Assembly: GCA_025463135.1 (NCBI GenBank)
Contig: JAOAPY010000005.1
Span: 1-64,000, forward strand
DNA from: Acidobacteriota bacterium
GTDB lineage: Bacteria; Acidobacteriota; Blastocatellia; Pyrinomonadales; Pyrinomonadaceae
DNA: 64,000 nucleotides
Direction: 5' to 3'
Below are positions 27,401 through 35,800 of the stretch, one piece after another. The notes beneath the pieces are model-generated. The model saw nothing but the letters and a program-made list of their open reading frames with translations, was not told where the DNA came from and ran no database searches. The position numbers and the translations under genes are program-made. The stretch's first letter is position 1; each line of letters starts with the position of its first letter.

Positions 27401-27487
27401 GGCGGCGGCAACCAGCCTGAAAAACTCGGCGAAGCGCTGAACGCGAGTTACGGTGTGATTGAGAAGCTACTAAGCCAGGCGGGCTGA
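24425..27487 (+). CDS. alaS: Alanyl-tRNA synthetase, unusually long
   Basis: Attaches alanine to tRNA-Ala and edits mischarged Ser and Gly. The ATG at 24425 starts MTGNEIREKFLEYFERHGH, the normal N-terminus. Class II motifs are clear (FTNAGMNQFKDVFLG, RHQTFFEMLGNFSFGDYFK, DTGLGLERTAVIL). Editing-domain zinc ligands are visible as NHTATHLMHAAL and LCGGTH. The C-terminal domain ends GGKGGGKPDMAEGGG. At 1020 residues it is about 140 longer than most bacterial enzymes. Roughly 100 extra residues lie between LYDTFGVPIDL (about 408) and FRGYQT (about 572), in a more AT-rich stretch, and a further repeat-encoded segment (SNPPATAGGTD) lies at about 640-651. Confidence 0.96.
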   Translation: MTGNEIREKFLEYFERHGHTRVRSSPLLPANDPTLLFTNAGMNQFKDVFLGLEKRDYARAVSSQKCVRAGGKHNDLDEVGKTARHQTFFEMLGNFSFGDYFKEDAIKFAWDFLINELKLDPERLWFTVFGGDDEVAADDEAAALWEKVGARPERILRFGRKDNFWQMAETGPCGPNSEINYYLGEHPEDPEFNRADLVNGPGDTTMEIWNLVFMQYNRVEVEKGQYRLELLPKPSVDTGLGLERTAVILQGKFSNYDTDLIRPIVDFTAQLAGRDYEPETQEGFAMRVIADHARATAVLIADGILPGNEGRNYVLRKIMRRGIYQGRHTLGFNDNFFYKVSDFVVDQMSGAYPELEAQRGFIEKMVKLEEERFGSTLTIGLEKLHELIGRDSSKTFGLDPQELVRLYDTFGVPIDLMYVIMSQEGHEIRPLVSIPGALPYRPKLRVGEDILEEDFRTGIEHLVQQLQQQKTAGQKTKGRPAYVASSTAPPPSTVAEWIEQKMEEIGISQLTQAEIILKNGGTHTLSDGDDPISKTPMSEVTSISFRQSAKAAGRIGSEHRARAMQAIRATKFRGYQTTFVYDTRVLFLIEAGDEVKELSEGDEGEVILDQTPFYAESGGQVGDVGRLVGTASVRGRVGDSNPPATAGGTDFSAVVVDTYSPAQGLIVHKIKVEKGTLKVGDTVTAEVDVEKRDATRRNHTATHLMHAALREVLGTHVKQAGSVVAPNYLRFDFTHYQPLTAAETEEIERLVNYHILRNEPVQTNEMAVEEAMRSGAMALFGEKYGEKVRVLSINGAEGIFSKELCGGTHVRATGDIGVFKIVSDESIASGVRRIRAVTGIDAYERFREDELLIDQVASNLRTSRAELPVVIGKLQDELKKARREVDELRQKIASGASNASANGDEVREIAGIRVHAREASGLDSAGMRQLSDTLLARIKSGVVVLGRSSDGKASIIVRTSPDVAGKVPAGQVIRELAPIIGGKGGGKPDMAEGGGNQPEKLGEALNASYGVIEKLLSQAG
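26345..26374. repeat. 30-bp repeat inside alaS, identical to 47-76
   Basis: The 30 bases add exactly ten codons (part of SNPPATAGGTD) between two beta strands of the region before the editing domain. The noncoding copy at 47-76 has no mismatch. Confidence 0.92.
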
Positions 27488-27828
27488 TTTTTCCTGAGCC
27501 CTGCCGCTTCGAATTTCTTGTAGTTTGAAATTGAAAAATCCCCAGCTACAGCAGGGTTCATCAAAGAAAGAGTCACGCGCTTCTCTTCAGCGCCGTTAGG
27601 CGCGAAATGTTTATAGTCAATCGTTCCGTTAAGAAACTATCGCACCGGAGCAGCGCAATAATCGTGCAACGCGCAGCCTGCCCGTGTTTTAGTGGCGGGC
27701 GTGCTTCTTACGCAGGTTCACGTGCGGGACGTGCGCCACGCTTGTTTCGCTCCTACCGGAGCTTCGTATTAAGGCAACCCCATCATTTCTAAAAACATTT
27801 GGCACCTACGGAGCGGAACCCACAACGA
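27488..27828. other. Convergent interval with CCGTTAGGCGCGAAATGTTTATAG-type repeats
   Basis: Stretches such as GCGCGAAATGTTTATAG (27600-27616), CTACCGGAGC (27755-27764) and CCTACGGAGCGGAACC look like a degenerate repeat family. A short frame here (27607-27792) has no coding character. No gene is supported. Confidence 0.45.
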
Positions 27829-28278
27829 CTAAATCTCAACCCGCTCTCGTTCAGCACTCGTGCCCATATCCAGAAACTTTCGCCGGTATCTTCCCTCGGG
27901 CATCATGCAGCTGTCGAACTTTCCAAATACGCTGTAGCGATTGCGCGCGACTACTTTGTAGATCGCGTCGCGCAAAAATCGCGGCAAGACTTTGCCGACA
28001 ATCGCCAGGCTCCAAATCCCACCCAACGATCTTCCCAGCGAGAGGATCGCATCGGAGCGTGCCAGCAACCTCTCGTCAGGCTCATCGTAATTTACGACGA
28101 CATAAACTGTGTCCAGATCGTGCGGGTTGGCCCCGTGACGTTTCAGAATGCCGGCCGTAAAGTCGCTTTGCAGTGAAGCAAAGCGCAACCGGTCGCGCTT
28201 ATCTCTTTTCAAAAGAAACTGCACGAGCCGGTTACAGAGACCGCAAACGCCATCATAGAGAACGATTGGATTAGACAT
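27829..28278 (-). CDS. DCC family protein (DUF393, thiol-disulfide oxidoreductase-like)
   Basis: The ATG at 28278 has GAGGTAAGC before it. The 149-residue protein has the DUF393 signature at its N-terminus, VLYDGVCGLCNRLVQFLLKRD, containing the CGLC thioredoxin-like cysteine pair, and the C-terminal YKVVARNRYSVFGKFDSC block typical of the family. DCC proteins are predicted oxidoreductases with a thioredoxin-like fold. It is the last gene of a minus-strand group and is separated from the upstream epimerase by a repeat element (28319-28392). A second, divergent DCC gene occurs at 30100. Confidence 0.88.
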   Translation of the reverse strand: MSNPIVLYDGVCGLCNRLVQFLLKRDKRDRLRFASLQSDFTAGILKRHGANPHDLDTVYVVVNYDEPDERLLARSDAILSLGRSLGGIWSLAIVGKVLPRFLRDAIYKVVARNRYSVFGKFDSCMMPEGRYRRKFLDMGTSAERERVEI

Positions 28279-28318
28279 GCTTACCTCGTGGCCGATGTTG
28301 ACCCGGTGTGGCAACAGG

Positions 28319-28392
28319 TGTTGAGAGTACCGCCTTCCAGGCGGGCTTTTAAGCCGACGAAAAGCCCGACTGAAGTCGGTACTCTAAACGCC
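28319..28392. repeat. GAGTACCGCCTT...AAGTCGGTACTC repeat element
   Basis: GAGTACCGCCTTCCAGGCGG and CCCGACTGAAGTCGGTACTC form two hairpins in an inverted arrangement, ending TAAACGCCTG. Relatives occur at 38985-39060 and 45410-45476. Confidence 0.82.
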
Positions 28393-28403
28393 TGTTACCA
28401 ACG

Positions 28404-29351
28404 TTACCTCGTGGCGCACCAGCGCAGGTCCTCGAGTCCGAATGCTCCAGGCTCCGGCAAGCCATTGCGAATTTGCTCGTCCGTGAATTTCCGTGTAGGC
28501 ATCAGGTCATAGGGTAGTGCATCGCACGGCAGGGCCGATTCAGTTACTCCTTCAGACAAGATGCGTACCTGGGCCCGCGCGACCAGCGGCACCGTCATGG
28601 TCCATTCGCACACACGCGCCAGCAGGTAATGAAACCAGATCGGCGCACGCACCATGCGTATCCTCTTTCCAGTCACGCGCGCTACTCGGCGGACAGCTTC
28701 ACTCAGCAGAAGTTCTTCAGCGCCGGTGACGGCCACCGTCTTTTGCGTCATTCTGCCGGCCACAATTGCAGCGCGCATGATAACAATCAGATCTTCAATG
28801 GCCAGCGGGCGAATACCCTTTTCCTTCATTCCCACCATGGCAAAGAGCGGGAAAGTATAGAGCGCGTGGCTCAGGTGGTCCAACATGTGATCGCCGCGGC
28901 CATAGACCATGCCCGCGCGGATGATAGTGTAATCAAGCCCGGAGTGTCGCACGATTTCTTCCGCGGTCCATTTTGATTCGTGATAGGGCGAGCCGCAATT
29001 GGCGCGCGCGCGCAGGAAACTCATCAGCAGAATTTTCTTTACTCCGGCTTCCCGGGCCGCCGCGACAACGTTCCTGGTCGCCTCGACATGTACTCTCTGG
29101 TAAGTCTGTTGGCCCAGTTCACGATTAATTCCGGCGCAATGGGCCACGACGTCGCAACCGGCAAACGCGTTCGTTAAAGAATCTACACTTGAAAGATCGG
29201 CGCATACAAAACGAGCGCGCGTTCCAACCTCAGCATCTTTAGCTGCTCGCTTACCGCGACCGAGCAGCACGACCTCATGGCCTTCGGCGGCGAGTCGCTG
29301 CGCCAGATGGCCGCCAATGAATCCTGTTCCACCTGTAATTGCAATTCTCAT
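28404..29351 (-). CDS. NAD(P)-binding atypical SDR / NDUFA9-like epimerase family protein
   Basis: The 315-residue protein opens with the Rossmann motif IAITGGTGFIGGHLAQRLAA (GxxGxxG) right after the ATG at 29351, and continues with VLLGRGK, DVVAHCAGI and SPYHESKWTAEEIV in place of the classical YxxxK. This is the layout of the complex I NDUFA9-like atypical SDRs. It probably binds NADP(H) and acts as a reductase, epimerase or assembly factor; the substrate cannot be told. It is 18 bases downstream of the tetR-like gene and belongs to the same operon. Confidence 0.86.
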   Translation of the reverse strand: MRIAITGGTGFIGGHLAQRLAAEGHEVVLLGRGKRAAKDAEVGTRARFVCADLSSVDSLTNAFAGCDVVAHCAGINRELGQQTYQRVHVEATRNVVAAAREAGVKKILLMSFLRARANCGSPYHESKWTAEEIVRHSGLDYTIIRAGMVYGRGDHMLDHLSHALYTFPLFAMVGMKEKGIRPLAIEDLIVIMRAAIVAGRMTQKTVAVTGAEELLLSEAVRRVARVTGKRIRMVRAPIWFHYLLARVCEWTMTVPLVARAQVRILSEGVTESALPCDALPYDLMPTRKFTDEQIRNGLPEPGAFGLEDLRWCATR

Positions 29352-29369
29352 TTTCTTTTTCCTTTCCAA

Positions 29370-30089
29370 CTAGACCGCGAGACTTTCGCCTCCAACATCA
29401 TTGGCAGCTTCGCGCAATTCCTCTATCAGTCGCAGCGCCCGCTTGCGCACCGGCCGCATCAGGGGATTGCTGGCGAGTGAAATCAGTTTGTCGAGCAGAT
29501 CAACGGTGGTGTCGATCAGACGATAGGTGCGCCTTTGTTTGGGGGATGAATCGTGAATCCAGAAAAGGACGATCCCCATGTGATAAAGCCAAAGCAGATA
29601 CGGCAGCTCGGCCTTGAGGTCTTTGGGAATGCGCACGTTTGCACTCTCAACGAGATCCTTGAAAACGTCGATACTCGCACGGCGCACCGGATCAGAGTCG
29701 CTGCCAAAGGGATTCAAAGGACTCTGTGGATTGGCGGCAGTTTTGAAAAGCACGCCTGCAAACTCGTGATAAGGCTGAAGCGTCGTCATCTTCAGCTTGA
29801 TCACTGTGAGCAGGCGTGCTTTGAAAGTCGTTCCTTTTGGCAGCGTCGCGAGTGCCGCCAGGTGCTGCTCGTGTGTGAGGTGATAGAACGCCTGAATCAG
29901 ATGTTCCTTCGAACCGAAGTAGTAGTAAGCGTTGCCCAGCGACACGCCCGCGTGTTTGGCAATAGAGCGCATCGTGGTCTCTTCATAACCGCGCTCGTGA
30001 AAGATCTCGAGCGCCGCTTTGAGAATCAGCGCCCTGGTCAGTTCGCCCTTTTGCGTCTTGATCGATTCCTTACTCGCAGCGCCCATCAC
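29370..30089 (-). CDS. TetR family transcriptional regulator
   Basis: A 239-residue regulator with the N-terminal TetR helix-turn-helix (residues about 18-65: LTRALILKAALEIFHERGYE, TTMRSIAKHAGVSLGNAYYYFGSKEHLIQAFY). The C-terminal part is helical and ligand-binding, with a basic tail. The gene starts 10 bases after the DCC gene at 30100 and sits third in the operon, so it probably autoregulates through the two TTGAACRYGTTCA sites at 30898 and 30962. The ligand is unknown. Confidence 0.92.
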   Translation of the reverse strand: MMGAASKESIKTQKGELTRALILKAALEIFHERGYEETTMRSIAKHAGVSLGNAYYYFGSKEHLIQAFYHLTHEQHLAALATLPKGTTFKARLLTVIKLKMTTLQPYHEFAGVLFKTAANPQSPLNPFGSDSDPVRRASIDVFKDLVESANVRIPKDLKAELPYLLWLYHMGIVLFWIHDSSPKQRRTYRLIDTTVDLLDKLISLASNPLMRPVRKRALRLIEELREAANDVGGESLAV

Positions 30090-30099
30090 AGCCCCCTTT

Positions 30100-30465
30100 T
30101 TATTTGCTGAGTCCCGTCACGCGGCCGATCTGATAACGGTTCTGCGAAATAAGCGATACCACACGTCGCGTGGTCGGCAACAGTTCCGGAGAAGAAAGGC
30201 GGTAAGCCCATTCGCGATACTGCGACAGCGACCATAACACCATCAGCCAGGCCTTCGGCCCCATATAAACCTGGCCCTGTTCCCCGATCACCGTCAAATC
30301 CGACGCTGTCAGATCGTGATCGAGATAGGGATAGCGATGGCGCGCCTCTTCAGACTTGCACGGCACGAAGACCAGTTCCACGAGCTTGCGCTGTTGCCCC
30401 AGCCAATCGTGGGCCCGCCGGCATAGTCCGCACTCGGGATCGTAAAGCACGGTTAGGGCGGACAT
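30100..30465 (-). CDS. DCC family protein (DUF393), second copy
   Basis: A 121-residue protein with the signature VLYDPECGLCRRAHDWL at residues 5-21 (CGLC pair) and IGEQGQVYMGPKAWLMVLW in the middle, as expected for a short DUF393 protein. It begins 3 bases after the stop of the membrane protein at 30469, so the two are surely co-translated. It is divergent from the DCC protein at 27829, suggesting different partners. Confidence 0.87.
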   Translation of the reverse strand: MSALTVLYDPECGLCRRAHDWLGQQRKLVELVFVPCKSEEARHRYPYLDHDLTASDLTVIGEQGQVYMGPKAWLMVLWSLSQYREWAYRLSSPELLPTTRRVVSLISQNRYQIGRVTGLSK

Positions 30466-30468
30466 GGC

Positions 30469-30876
30469 TCAAGCCTCCCGCACCTTTGTGAAGCCGTCGG
30501 GCGGCACCGGCGGCGGTCCGTTAACCAGACTGGCGCGGCGGCGCATGCGGCTAAAGATGAACAGGTTGAAAAAGTGCATGCCGCCCAGCACGATCAAGAC
30601 CATTCCTACCTTCACCGACAGGGCTTCGATACCATCCTGCGTGGTGCCGATGTTGTAACCAAGTTTCAAGGCCAGGCTGACATAGCCGAAGTTGATCAGG
30701 TAAAAGCCGACTACGAGCAAGTGATTGACCGAATCGGCGAGCGCCTCGTTGCCGTGAAAAACATCCACCAGAAACACGCGACCGTTCTTATGCAGCGTGC
30801 GCGCGACCCAGATGGTCAGGGCAATGCTTATCGCCAGATAGATCAGGTAAGCGTAAGTGGTCATCCCAGTGTCCAT
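30469..30876 (-). CDS. Small integral membrane protein, first gene of the TetR operon
   Basis: The ATG at 30876 follows GGAGGAGG. The 135-residue product has three hydrophobic segments (YLIYLAISIALTIWVARTL, SVNHLLVVGFYLINFGYVSLAL and VGMVLIVLGGMHFFNLFIF) and a proline-rich cytoplasmic tail. HGNEALADSVNHLLVVG looks conserved. No family is recognised. Expression is controlled by the promoter and operators immediately upstream. The pairing with a DCC protein suggests a membrane redox or lipid role, by inference only. Confidence 0.85.
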   Translation of the reverse strand: MDTGMTTYAYLIYLAISIALTIWVARTLHKNGRVFLVDVFHGNEALADSVNHLLVVGFYLINFGYVSLALKLGYNIGTTQDGIEALSVKVGMVLIVLGGMHFFNLFIFSRMRRRASLVNGPPPVPPDGFTKVREA

Positions 30877-30897
30877 GATGTGCCTCCTCCAAGAGTT

Positions 30898-30975
30898 TTG
30901 AACACGTTCAAGTATCAATACGCAGGTTACTCTCCTCTTGTTCCGCCCGTCAAGGAATTTTTTGAACGTGTTCAG
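30898..30975 (-). promoter_or_regulatory. Promoter bracketed by two TetR-type operators
   Basis: Two near-palindromes, TTGAACACGTTCAA (30898-30911) and TTGAACGTGTTCAG (30962-30975), flank a minus-strand promoter with -35 TTGACG (30953-30948) and -10 TAACCT (30929-30924) spaced 18 bases. The downstream operator ends 21 bases before the start codon at 30876. The TetR gene lies in the same operon. Confidence 0.75.
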
Positions 30976-31067
30976 GATTGTTTAAGGAGGCCGGTTTTGG
31001 AGGGGAGAGTAACGGCTGTTCAAGTCAGTTGTCAGCAGCCTCAACTATGATCGGATCCTTCCCGGTA

Positions 31068-31170
31068 AGGTAGAGCCTTACCGCACTGGGCGGCGGCAAA
31101 GCCGCGAGAACGAAGAACGAAGAACCAAGTACAAAGAACCAAGTACAAAGAACCAAGTACAAAGAACAAC
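31068..31170. repeat. GCCTTACCGCACTG repeat and 14-bp tandem array
   Basis: GCCTTACCGCACTGGGCGGC with GGCAAAGCCGC (31074-31108) recurs at 42728-42763. It is followed by a tandem array of AAGAACCAAGTACA with about three full units (31118-31165). Confidence 0.8.
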
Positions 31171-31236
31171 TAACCACTGATTTCTAAACGCGGCACATTT
31201 TTCATCACTCGTCACTGACGGTGTATGATGCTCACC

Positions 31237-32247
31237 ATGCAAAACAAACAGATCGTATTGGTCAGCCGGCCGGCCGGCACTCCCTCGATGGAGAACTTTC
31301 GGATTGTCGACACTGAGGTCCCACAGCCAAAAGATGAAGAAGTGCTGGTGCGGACCCTGTATTTGTCCGTTGATCCGTACATGCGCTCGCGTATGACTGA
31401 TCGCAAATCGTATGTCGATCCGTTCGCCCTCAACGAAGTCATTTCCGGCGGCGCCGTCGGCGAAGTAATCGAATCCCGCTCTGACGCTTTTCAGTCGGGA
31501 GAAATCGTCACGGGCATGCTCCCCTGGCAGCTGTACTCTGTCGTTAAAGCCAGGGGACTACACAAAATTGATCCGGCCCTGGCCCCGATAACGACGGCGT
31601 TGGGTGTCCTCGGAATGCCGGGCCTTACGGCCTACTTCGGTCTTCTGGATATTGGCAAGCCGAAAGAGGGCGAGACCGTCGTGGTCTCAGGCGCTGCAGG
31701 GGCGGTCGGTACGATTGTTTGCCAGATTGCCAAAATCAAAGGCTGCCGCGTAGTTGGCATTGCCGGCAGCGACGAGAAGAACCAGTATCTCAAAGACCAG
31801 CTGGGCGTGGACGCGACGGTCAACTACAAGACAGCCGAGTTGAAACTGGAGTTGAGAAAAGCATGCCCGAATGGGATAGATATCTATTTCGATAATGTTG
31901 GCGGCGAGGTCTCTGACGCAATCATGACGTTGATCAATCACGGCTCGCGAACGATCCTTTGTGGGCAGATCGCCTTATACAACCTGGAAAAGCCCGCTGT
32001 TGGTCCGCGTATCCAACCTTATCTGTTGGTCAACAGCGCGTTGATGCAGGGTTTCATTATTACCGACTACGCAGCGCGATTTGGTGAAGGCGTCGGGCAA
32101 CTCGCACAGTGGCTGCGAGCCGGTAAGCTGAAATACGCCGAGAATATTATCGAAGGCTTTGAGAATACGCCGCGCGCTTTTCTGGGATTGTTTACTGGAG
32201 AGAACCTGGGCAAACAGTTGGTGAAAGTAGCGGACCCAAAGGGTTGA
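31237..32247 (+). CDS. Zinc-independent MDR-family NADP-dependent oxidoreductase (CurA/PTGR-like)
   Basis: A 336-residue medium-chain reductase without the structural or catalytic zinc cysteines. Visible are LYLSVDPYMRSRM and the coenzyme motif VVVSGAAGAVGTIVCQIAKI, then RVVGIAGSDEKNQYL, DIYFDNVGGEVSDAI and GSRTILCGQIALYN. This set is typical of the NADPH-dependent 2-alkenal, curcumin or prostaglandin reductase group, which reduce alpha,beta-unsaturated carbonyls. The chosen ATG is 31237; ATG at 31225 is also in frame. It is read divergently from the TetR operon. Confidence 0.9.
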   Translation: MQNKQIVLVSRPAGTPSMENFRIVDTEVPQPKDEEVLVRTLYLSVDPYMRSRMTDRKSYVDPFALNEVISGGAVGEVIESRSDAFQSGEIVTGMLPWQLYSVVKARGLHKIDPALAPITTALGVLGMPGLTAYFGLLDIGKPKEGETVVVSGAAGAVGTIVCQIAKIKGCRVVGIAGSDEKNQYLKDQLGVDATVNYKTAELKLELRKACPNGIDIYFDNVGGEVSDAIMTLINHGSRTILCGQIALYNLEKPAVGPRIQPYLLVNSALMQGFIITDYAARFGEGVGQLAQWLRAGKLKYAENIIEGFENTPRAFLGLFTGENLGKQLVKVADPKG

Positions 32248-32461
32248 GTCTGCCTGGGACTGCACGCAGCCTGCGTGCTAACGTTCCCGAAGAGGCAGCT
32301 GACCTCGAAATGTTTATCTTCCGCGGGATTAGCACGCAGGATGCGTGCGGTCCCAGGTTCGGCGTCGCGCGCGGATCGCTTTCCACAGCTTCCTCATGCG
32401 ACTTTTCGATTTGTTAGAGATAGTTTTATTCATTGGACTCTCGTTTGAAACAGGCTGAATG
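32248..32461. repeat. Inverted pair of the GGGACCGCACGCATCCTGCG repeat
   Basis: Copies at 32254-32279 (CTGGGACTGCACGCAGCCTG) and 32331-32356 (inverse) bracket a small interval. No gene is supported between 32248 and 32461. Confidence 0.75.
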
Positions 32462-32686
32462 TCAGCGAGTGTTCAAGTGCAACTCCCCCGCCTGCCACAA
32501 AGTTGCGAAAGTGCTCCGAAATTTCTCAGATTGCTCCCGGTGATCACTCACCCAACGCGACACAACCATCTTAATCTCACGCTCAGAAGGTTCAGAGTGA
32601 GGCGGAACAGCGTTCTCTTCGGAACTCGCGCCGATTTTTTCGGGCTGACGTTTACGGATAAGGCGTATGGGTCGATTCTCTCGCAT
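32462..32686 (-). CDS. Small conserved-looking hydrophilic protein
   Basis: A 74-residue protein whose ATG at 32686 is preceded by GTGGAGGACC, a good ribosome-binding site. The N-terminal half is basic and disordered (RPIRLIRKRQPEK); the C-terminal half is a helical block SEREIKMVVSRWVSDHREQSEKF...LWQAGEL that I have seen in small acidobacterial hypothetical proteins. No function is known. The longer in-frame reading upstream (to 32794) translates a repeat and was not used. Confidence 0.65.
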   Translation of the reverse strand: MRENRPIRLIRKRQPEKIGASSEENAVPPHSEPSEREIKMVVSRWVSDHREQSEKFRSTFATLWQAGELHLNTR

Positions 32687-32757
32687 GACGGGTCCTCCAC
32701 TCACTAACGCGCAACGCGGAGCAAAAAAGGACCACCCCAGGAAAAATATTTTCTGGC

Positions 32758-32784
32758 CTGGGACCGCACGCATCCTGCGTGCTG
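32758..32784. repeat. Noncoding copy of the 27-bp repeat found in truB
   Basis: Identical over 27 bases to 21811-21837. It lies in the 191-base interval between the small gene at 32462 and the kinase stop codon. Confidence 0.9.
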
Positions 32785-32877
32785 ACATTCCCAAAGAAGC
32801 AATTGACAGTGAAATGGTTGTCTCACCCAGCGATCAGCATGCTGGAAGCGTGTGGTCCCGGATGGTGTGGGGTGAAA

Positions 32878-35800
32878 CTACGGAATCGTTCGTTCGGTGC
32901 CGCGCAGCAGATCTTCAAACCGGGGATCGGATCGCAGTGCTTCCAGGTGTGGATCTACCCGCACGAAAGTGAATCCCACGGCATGCTCGCGTTCAGCCTG
33001 CGAAAGCCAGCGAAAGGCGCTGTCGCTATCACCCAGCAGGGAATAAATGATCGCAATCTCATAGGCGGTTACCCACTGCTCATGTCTTTGGCGAAGAATC
33101 GTTTCCAGAATGACCTGAGCTTCTTCGTGCCTGCCGATGGCAGCCAGAACGTGCGCCCGTTTGGCCCGCGTGGTCGGAGTATCGCCGGCAAAACTTCGCT
33201 CCTGTTCAAAGGCCGCCAGAGCTTCGTTGGGCATGCCCTTTTTCTCGTACGCCCAGCGCAGGATGGTGTGCGCGGCGACTCCACCCGGATCCAACGCCAG
33301 CGCTCTCTGACACTGTTGAATCGTGTCGTCGAAGCGTCCGGCGAGGAACAGCACGTTGGCGACAGCGGTGGCCAGCACTGGTGACTGCGGTGAAATCTCA
33401 CGCGCGCGTTCGATCTCGGCGGCGGCTTCGTCGTGCCGGCCCATAGCCGATAAGCTATACGCATACCAGCGGTGCGCGACCTGGATACTTGGCTTCAGTT
33501 GAATTGCTTTGCGTAACTCTCGTTCGGCGCCATCCCAATCGCGGTCGAAATGGAGATGAACGAAACCCAGCGAGGCATGCGCCTCAGCCAATTCCGGATC
33601 TGCTTCCACGGCCCGGAGGGCGTATTGTTTGGCACGCTGCCAGGCTCCGGACGGCGGTGGTTCGACATACCAATTCAAGAGTGCGTAACAGTCGGCAAGT
33701 TCAGAATGAGCGAGGGCGAAGGTCGGATCGAGTTCGACCGCGCGCTCCAGTCGTTCGATTGCCTGGCGCATGCCTTCGGCCGATCGCCGCGTAGCGTAAT
33801 AGCGACCGGCTGTATACAACTGGCGCGCTTCTTCGTTGCCGCCGGGATCGGTATCCGGCGTGGGATTCAGTGCCGGGGCTGTTTCAATTGTGCTCCTGAG
33901 ACTCACCGATCGCCGTTGCGGTGTGGCGGCGGCAGCGACACCAATACCGGCCTTGCGGCCCGCGCCCGGGTTTCTTGTCTTGCTCACAAGATCTTCAAAC
34001 TCCGGATCACCCCGCAGCGAATCGAGCTGCGGCTCCACGCCCAGCCACACCAACCAGCCTTCATTGATGGTGTAAGCCTCGCGCAACAATGCGAGTGCGG
34101 GTTTGCGTTCTCCCATTAACAGATGAATCAGCGAGCGGTGATAGGGCGAGACATAGGAACGCGCGGACATCTCGTGCAAGCGACTGAGCGCCGCGCGCGC
34201 GTCGTCGTGACGCCCGGCTGCTGCATAAGCCGCGCCCAGGCAGGCAACGAACATCTGACCGCCGCTGGATGCGTCCAGGGCTTTCTCTGCGACCCGGATC
34301 GCCTCGTCAGGGTTGCCGGCTTGCCTCAGCGTCCAGGAGAAAGTTGACAGACCGTAGGCAAAGTCCGGAACAGCCTCCAGCATATTTCGATAGGTCGTAA
34401 TTGATTCTTCAAAGCGTCGCGCCTGGTAGTAAGCCCAACCCAGTCCCTGCATGATATTGGCGGAAAGCGGATCAAGTTCGCGGGCCCGCAATAACTCTCT
34501 CAGGGCTTCATCAAAGCGGCCCTCCATTAAAAGATGAAAGCCGTACCAGTGATGCCCGGTTGCATAATTCGGATTGATCTCGATTGCCCGACGGTGCTGT
34601 CCTTCGGCGACGGCCCAATCAAAGTCATGGCACACGGTCGCAAACCCGAGCGCGCTATAAGCTTCCGCCGAGGTGGGATCCAAATCGACGGCCCGGCTCG
34701 CCGCCCGCTTGGCGGCCGCGGAGCACTCGGCAAATGGCTTGATACCAAAGACACCGAGCCAGTTGTAATAATCAGCGATGCCGGTGTAGGCCAGAGCATA
34801 GTCGGGATCGAGTTCGATGGCGTGGTTGTAGCATTCGAGCGCCCTGGCAAAACCGGATTCGGTATAACTGTTCCAGTAGTAACGACCGCGCAGATAAGAC
34901 TCGAACGCTTCGGAACTGTCGGTGCCGCGTTTGGAAAGCTGGTGCTGCTCATCGCGAGTCAGCTGCGGCAACAGGGCCGTCGCGACTTGCTCCGAAATCG
35001 AATCCTCAATCTGCAACACGTCCGTGGAATCTTCATCAAACTGCTCCACCCAACGAGTAACACCTTCGTTGACGCTCAAGAGTTGCGTCGTCACGCGTAA
35101 GCGATTTCCGGCGCGCCGCAGGCTGCCGTCAATAATGTAATCCACACCCAGATCTTTACCCGCCACAAAAGGATCGACCGTGGCGCCGCGGTAACGCAAC
35201 ACGCTGCTGGTGGGACGCACGATCAATCGCTGCACATTACTAAGACGTGTGATCAGCGCATCAGTCAGGCCGACCCCGAGGTATTCATCACCGGTGTTTT
35301 CCAGCGGCGAGCTGAGCACCCTGAAAGGCAGCACGGCGATCGACTCCTGACCGGCGCGTATTTGAGCAGGCAGGGTTGGCAATGCCGCCAACCGGTGGTT
35401 TAGCTTGCGCAGCAGATCGTTGAAACGAGGATGCCCGTGCAACGGGTCGAGTTCCGGATCAACACCGATCCAAAGCACCTTTGCGTCCCGGGTCTGCTCT
35501 GCCTGTTCCAGCAGATCGAGCGCCCGATCGATTTGGCCCAGCGCACAATTGACCAGCGCCAGATGATACGGCGAAATATAGCGACGCTCAGAGATGGCAT
35601 CCATCTCGCTCAGAGTCGCTTCGGCAGCTTCGCTGTTGCCGGCCTGCGCCTGCGCCGAACCCAGTCGGGCGAGTGTGTGACTGGCCTTGCCCATCAGGTC
35701 AACGCAACGCTGGGCCGCGGCCACGGCTTCTTCGTATCGTCCCAGCCGGCCCAACAAAAAACTCGCGCCATAAACCATAAGCAGGTTCTGCGGCTCGTTC

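Noticed and set aside
33069-33464. Minus-strand 131-codon frame inside the kinase gene
   Set aside because: It overlaps the TPR-coding frame in another phase and reads as a shadow.
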